Shown in pieces: positions 5,774 through 7,662 of a stretch of DNA of 7,662 nucleotides (its first letter is position 1; each line of letters opens with the position of its first letter). The notes beneath the pieces are model-generated. The model made no database searches. It was not told the origin of the DNA and was given only the letters and a program-made list of their open reading frames with translations. This DNA is from an uncultured Polymorphobacter sp. (GTDB lineage: Bacteria > Pseudomonadota > Alphaproteobacteria > Sphingomonadales > Sphingomonadaceae): positions 1-7,662 of the forward strand of contig CALDHQ010000667.1 in assembly GCA_937894055.1 (NCBI GenBank), in the 5' to 3' direction. The position numbers and the translations under genes were made by a program.

Positions 5774-6463
5774 TCACGGTGTGACGCTGGGGGCGCGGCA
5801 CAGCCGTGCACCATTGGGAATCGTTGCCGGCGCTACGGCATCGATCCGGAAATAGTCGAGCACGAAGCCGCAGCAGCTGTCGTAGGTGTAGAAGCCGATG
5901 TCGCTGGCGCGGTCGACGCGCGTGGACCGGCCGTCGACCAACAGGTCGCCGGGGTGCGAGATGCTGTGTCCCGAACCCCAGAGATAGTCGATGATGCCGA
6001 TCTGCATCGTGCCCGACAGCTGCAGCGGCTGCGCCCAATCTGTCGCGCGGAAGAGGTTTGCCGGCATCCGCGCAGCGATCGCGAATTGGCCGCCGTAGCT
6101 GGCGTTCTCCATCACCTCGAACAGCTCGTCGAAACTGAGCAACTTGGGACGATGTCCGTCGGCACGGACATGCATCGCCCGCCAACTGGCGGCATGTTCA
6201 CCGCGCCACGCCCAGGGCCCGCGTTCGTCACCTTGGGCGCGCGATGAGCGCAGATTGATACCGTAGCGTGCCGCGACCGCAGCGACATAGGCAGCGGTCG
6301 AGATGTTGAGGACCTTGAGCATCCGCGCCATGGCCTGATTGGGTAGCGCATAAACCGGGCCGAACGCGGGTGCCCAGCGGTCGAGGCGGACGTCCTCGAT
6401 CGACTCGCCGCGCTTTAGACAGGGGAGGATGGCGATTTCGGGCATGTCGGTATCAAGGGTCAT
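5774..6463 (-). CDS. Unrecognised 229-aa leading-region protein
   Basis: I do not recognise the family. The ATG at 6463 has GGAGA six bases upstream. The composition is protein-like and balanced (about 24 acidic, 23 basic residues). It has no signal peptide or clear membrane segment, so it is probably cytosolic. Visible segments are a helical stretch at 41-68 (PNQAMARMLKVLNISTAAYV), a Trp/Arg-rich patch at 81-100, an acidic helix FDELFEVMEN (111-120), and a C-terminal half rich in Gly, His, Asp and aromatics, with GSGHSISHPGD (163-173) and YDSCCGFVLDYF (194-205). The adjacent cysteines C197 and C198 are unusual. The gene lies between oriT and ssb in ssb orientation, so it would share early expression in a recipient. 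An establishment or anti-defence role is possible but unsupported by sequence. Confidence 0.75.
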   Translation of the reverse strand: MTLDTDMPEIAILPCLKRGESIEDVRLDRWAPAFGPVYALPNQAMARMLKVLNISTAAYVAAVAARYGINLRSSRAQGDERGPWAWRGEHAASWRAMHVRADGHRPKLLSFDELFEVMENASYGGQFAIAARMPANLFRATDWAQPLQLSGTMQIGIIDYLWGSGHSISHPGDLLVDGRSTRVDRASDIGFYTYDSCCGFVLDYFRIDAVAPATIPNGARLCRAPSVTP

Positions 6464-6519
6464 GACGGGTCTCCGGCGCGCGAGATTGCGCCCCGCGCGA
6501 GCGCGTCCTCTCCTTCCAA

Positions 6520-6539
6520 GATCGCAGGCATTTGCGATC
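6520..6539. repeat. Inverted repeat GATCGCA/TGCGATC in the leader of the 229-aa gene
   Basis: Perfect 7-base arms around GGCATT, ending 57 bases upstream of the ATG at 6463. It could be an operator or a leader hairpin. I see no convincing -10/-35 pair nearby. Confidence 0.5.
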
Positions 6540-6644
6540 GTTGCAGTCGATCAATAATGGTCGTTCGGTGAGCCGCGCCCGGGATCGTCACCCGCAGGGC
6601 CGCGACGGCGCAGCAGGCGCGGTCGCGCCAGCGATAGAGCCTAA

Positions 6645-6664
6645 CCGGCCGCGCGCGCGGCCGG
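6645..6664. repeat. Perfect 20-base GC palindrome
   Basis: The sequence from CCGGCCGCGC to its exact reverse complement is symmetric over all 20 bases and is pure G+C. It lies in the 408-base gap (6464-6871) between the 229-aa gene and ssb. GGTTT-CC-AAACC follows at 6677-6688. It cannot be a terminator for either gene, as there is no T-run. It may be a cruciform or a structure on single-stranded transfer DNA. Confidence 0.6.
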
Positions 6665-6740
6665 GGCGCCCGGCCTGGTTTCCAAACCCCACGGCACAAG
6701 CTGACGGGCAGGAACCTCCCCACTTTCAACTCGCACTTTT

Positions 6741-6756
6741 TGGACGGCACCGTCCA
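6741..6756. repeat. Inverted repeat TGGACGG-CA-CCGTCCA
   Basis: Perfect 7-base arms with two central bases, in the same gap, flanked by AT-richer sequence (6721-6740 and 6757-6815). The half TTGGACGG recurs at 7598-7605 in the inverted repeat near the right edge, suggesting a shared protein site. It is a plausible operator or promoter-region element for the 229-aa gene. Confidence 0.45.
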
Positions 6757-6825
6757 TCAAACGCAACCAGTTCTGGCTTCACCAGGTTTGGCTTTTGCGG
6801 CGGATTTTTGGGCGTGCGACAGCAG

Positions 6826-6858
6826 AAAAAGGCCCCGGCGGGCGAAGCCCGCCGGGGC
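6826..6858 (-). terminator. Strong rho-independent terminator of ssb
   Basis: A perfect 12-base GC stem (6832-6843 with 6847-6858) closes a TTC loop on the - strand and is followed one base later by TTTTT (6830-6826). It starts 13 bases after the ssb stop. It should insulate ssb from the 229-aa gene downstream, so that gene needs its own promoter. Confidence 0.92.
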
Positions 6859-6871
6859 GCGTGGGTTGGTG

Positions 6872-7303
6872 TCAGAACGGCACGTCGTCGTCGACCAGAT
6901 CGGGCTCCTTCGCCTTGCCCTTGGCCTTGCCCGGTGCCTTGGCGGCGGGTTCGGCGGGGGCCTCGTCGGCCGCGGCGGGCGCCTTGGTGAGGAAGTTCAC
7001 CTCGTCGGCGTAGATCTCGCAGCCGTAGCGCTCGACGCCGTCGTTGTCGGTCCAGCGGGTGTAGTGGATGCGACCCTGCACCGAGACCTTCGAGCCCTTG
7101 GCGACATATTTGGCGACGTTGTCGCCGAGCCCGTTGAAGCAGGTGACGCGGTGCCATTCGGTCTCTTCCTGCGGCTCGTTCGCGCTGTTCTTCCAGCGGC
7201 GCGAGGTGGCAACCGAAAGCGAGGTGATGGTGGTGCCGCCCTGGGTGACGCGGCGGGCGGGGTCCTGGCCGACATTGCCGACGATCACAACGATATTGGT
7301 CAT
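6872..7303 (-). CDS. ssb: Single-stranded DNA-binding protein SSB, 143 aa
   Basis: Binds and protects single-stranded DNA and recruits repair and replication enzymes. The OB-fold spans residues 1-107, with VGNVGQDP (8-15), TEWHRVTCF (48-56) and KGSKVSVQGRIHYTRWTDN (69-87). W37, W50 and W84 correspond to the three DNA-stacking tryptophans of E. coli SSB, and F56 to its Phe60. A short Ala/Lys/Pro linker (108-133) leads to the acidic tip DLVDDDVPF. The tip ends VPF where the usual form is IPF, a conservative change. The ATG at 7303 has AGGAGA six bases upstream. The frame stays open upstream, but that part is not SSB-like. With 143 residues it is shorter than E. coli SSB, mainly in the linker. 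In F and other plasmids ssb sits in the leading region, supplying SSB for the incoming strand. Confidence 0.97.
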   Translation of the reverse strand: MTNIVVIVGNVGQDPARRVTQGGTTITSLSVATSRRWKNSANEPQEETEWHRVTCFNGLGDNVAKYVAKGSKVSVQGRIHYTRWTDNDGVERYGCEIYADEVNFLTKAPAAADEAPAEPAAKAPGKAKGKAKEPDLVDDDVPF

Positions 7304-7403
7304 GGTGGTTCTCCTGAGCTTTGCGTCCCCGGGCCAATCCCGGCGACAGGCTCCGTGAAGAGGCGTGCGGGGGTGGTCCGGCACCGCGGGCGCAGCCCAG
7401 GCG

Positions 7404-7503
7404 GGAAACCCCCAAATCGGCGGGTGGTGCGGGCAGCCGTCCGCGGCGACGCGGAACGCGGAAGACACGCGGGCGGCAACACGGCCCCGATTTGGGGGTT
7501 GCC
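7404..7503. repeat. Long inverted repeat upstream of ssb
   Basis: AACCCCCAAATCGG (7407-7420) and CCGATTTGGGGGTT (7487-7500) are perfect 14-base arms, and two more pairs lie outside one mismatch (7404-7405 with 7502-7503). The 66-base loop is GC-rich. It lies about 100 bases upstream of the ssb start. The arm beginning CCGATTT matches the start of the arm of the repeat at 5166, also upstream of a - strand gene. Possible roles are an ssb promoter active on single-stranded DNA, or an operator. The 7304-7403 leader holds no gene that I can support. Confidence 0.75.
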
Positions 7504-7599
7504 GGGCCATTTCCGGACGACTTAGGAAGGCCTGAGAGGCGGGACAGGCCCGTGACGTGAAACGCGCCGTGGAGCACCCCGAGATCCAAGCTCTGTGTT

Positions 7600-7653
7600 G
7601 GACGGTCGGGGCAAGTCGGTCGACATCCTCCCGATGTGAACGGGCGACCGTCC
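7600..7653. repeat. Nested inverted repeat at right edge
   Basis: The outer arms GGACGGTCG (7600-7608) and CGACCGTCC (7645-7653) are perfect. Inside, ACATC (7623-7627) pairs with GATGT (7633-7637). Together they would fold into a compact two-stem structure. No gene is supported between 7504 and the window end. It may belong to the control region of a gene further right or to the ssb upstream region. Confidence 0.55.
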
Positions 7654-7662
7654 CATACGAGC

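Noticed and set aside
5448..6185. 245-codon - strand frame
   Set aside because: It is extremely Arg- and His-rich, and spans two better-supported genes in other frames.
7304..7510. N-terminal extension of SSB in the same frame
   Set aside because: It is Pro/Arg-rich, contains the inverted repeat, and the ATG at 7303 has a good ribosome binding site and begins the OB-fold.
6726..7589. 287-codon - strand frame across ssb
   Set aside because: It is out of frame with the clear SSB and runs through the ssb terminator.
7600..7653. tRNA-like fold
   Set aside because: It is too short, with no acceptor, T-arm or anticodon pattern.

Overview
The window is GC-rich and looks like the junction between the DNA-processing (Dtr) genes and the leading region of a self-transmissible element, a conjugative plasmid or an integrative conjugative element. 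Codon use and protein flavour fit an alphaproteobacterium, most likely a sphingomonad. That host call is inference. No replication, partition, integrase or transposase gene is visible, so plasmid and ICE cannot be told apart here.

Left part (1-4227, all on the - strand): a three-gene unit reads away from the centre. It runs from a small ribbon-helix-helix protein (3943-4227), to an F-type TraD coupling protein (1521-3953, overlapping the first gene by 11 bases), to the N-terminal 490 residues of an F-type MobF relaxase-helicase TraI (1-1471). The left edge cuts TraI just as its helicase Walker A begins. The gene order (RHH, coupling protein, relaxase, next to oriT) is that of trwABC of R388, while the TraD and TraI sequences resemble those of F.

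Centre (about 4228-4811, no gene): this is a very good oriT candidate. It holds a promoter with a palindromic operator-like site for the RHH-TraD-TraI unit, a perfect match to the IHF consensus, a dense array of AAGGC/CCTTG palindromes, and a short hairpin followed nine bases later by GGTGT^GACAC, which resembles the F nic site in sequence, spacing and orientation. A direct repeat, more hairpins and a terminator follow.

Right part (4812-7662): if the nic call is right, this is the leading region, which enters the recipient first with the + strand as transferred strand. It carries a short acidic unknown protein (4812-5042, -), a small coiled-coil-like protein (5444-5731, +), an unrecognised 229-residue protein (5774-6463, -) and a single-strand DNA-binding protein (6872-7303, -) with a strong terminator. 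Three of the four genes are oriented so that the transferred + strand is their template. Two of these, the 76-residue gene and ssb, have long inverted repeats upstream (5166-5218 and 7404-7503), and other palindromes lie in the gap upstream of the third. This layout recalls the F leading region, where hairpin promoters (Frpo/ssi) on single-stranded DNA drive early ssb and anti-defence genes. The unknown genes are therefore reasonable candidates for early-expressed establishment or anti-defence functions. That last step is a hypothesis from position, orientation and composition only.
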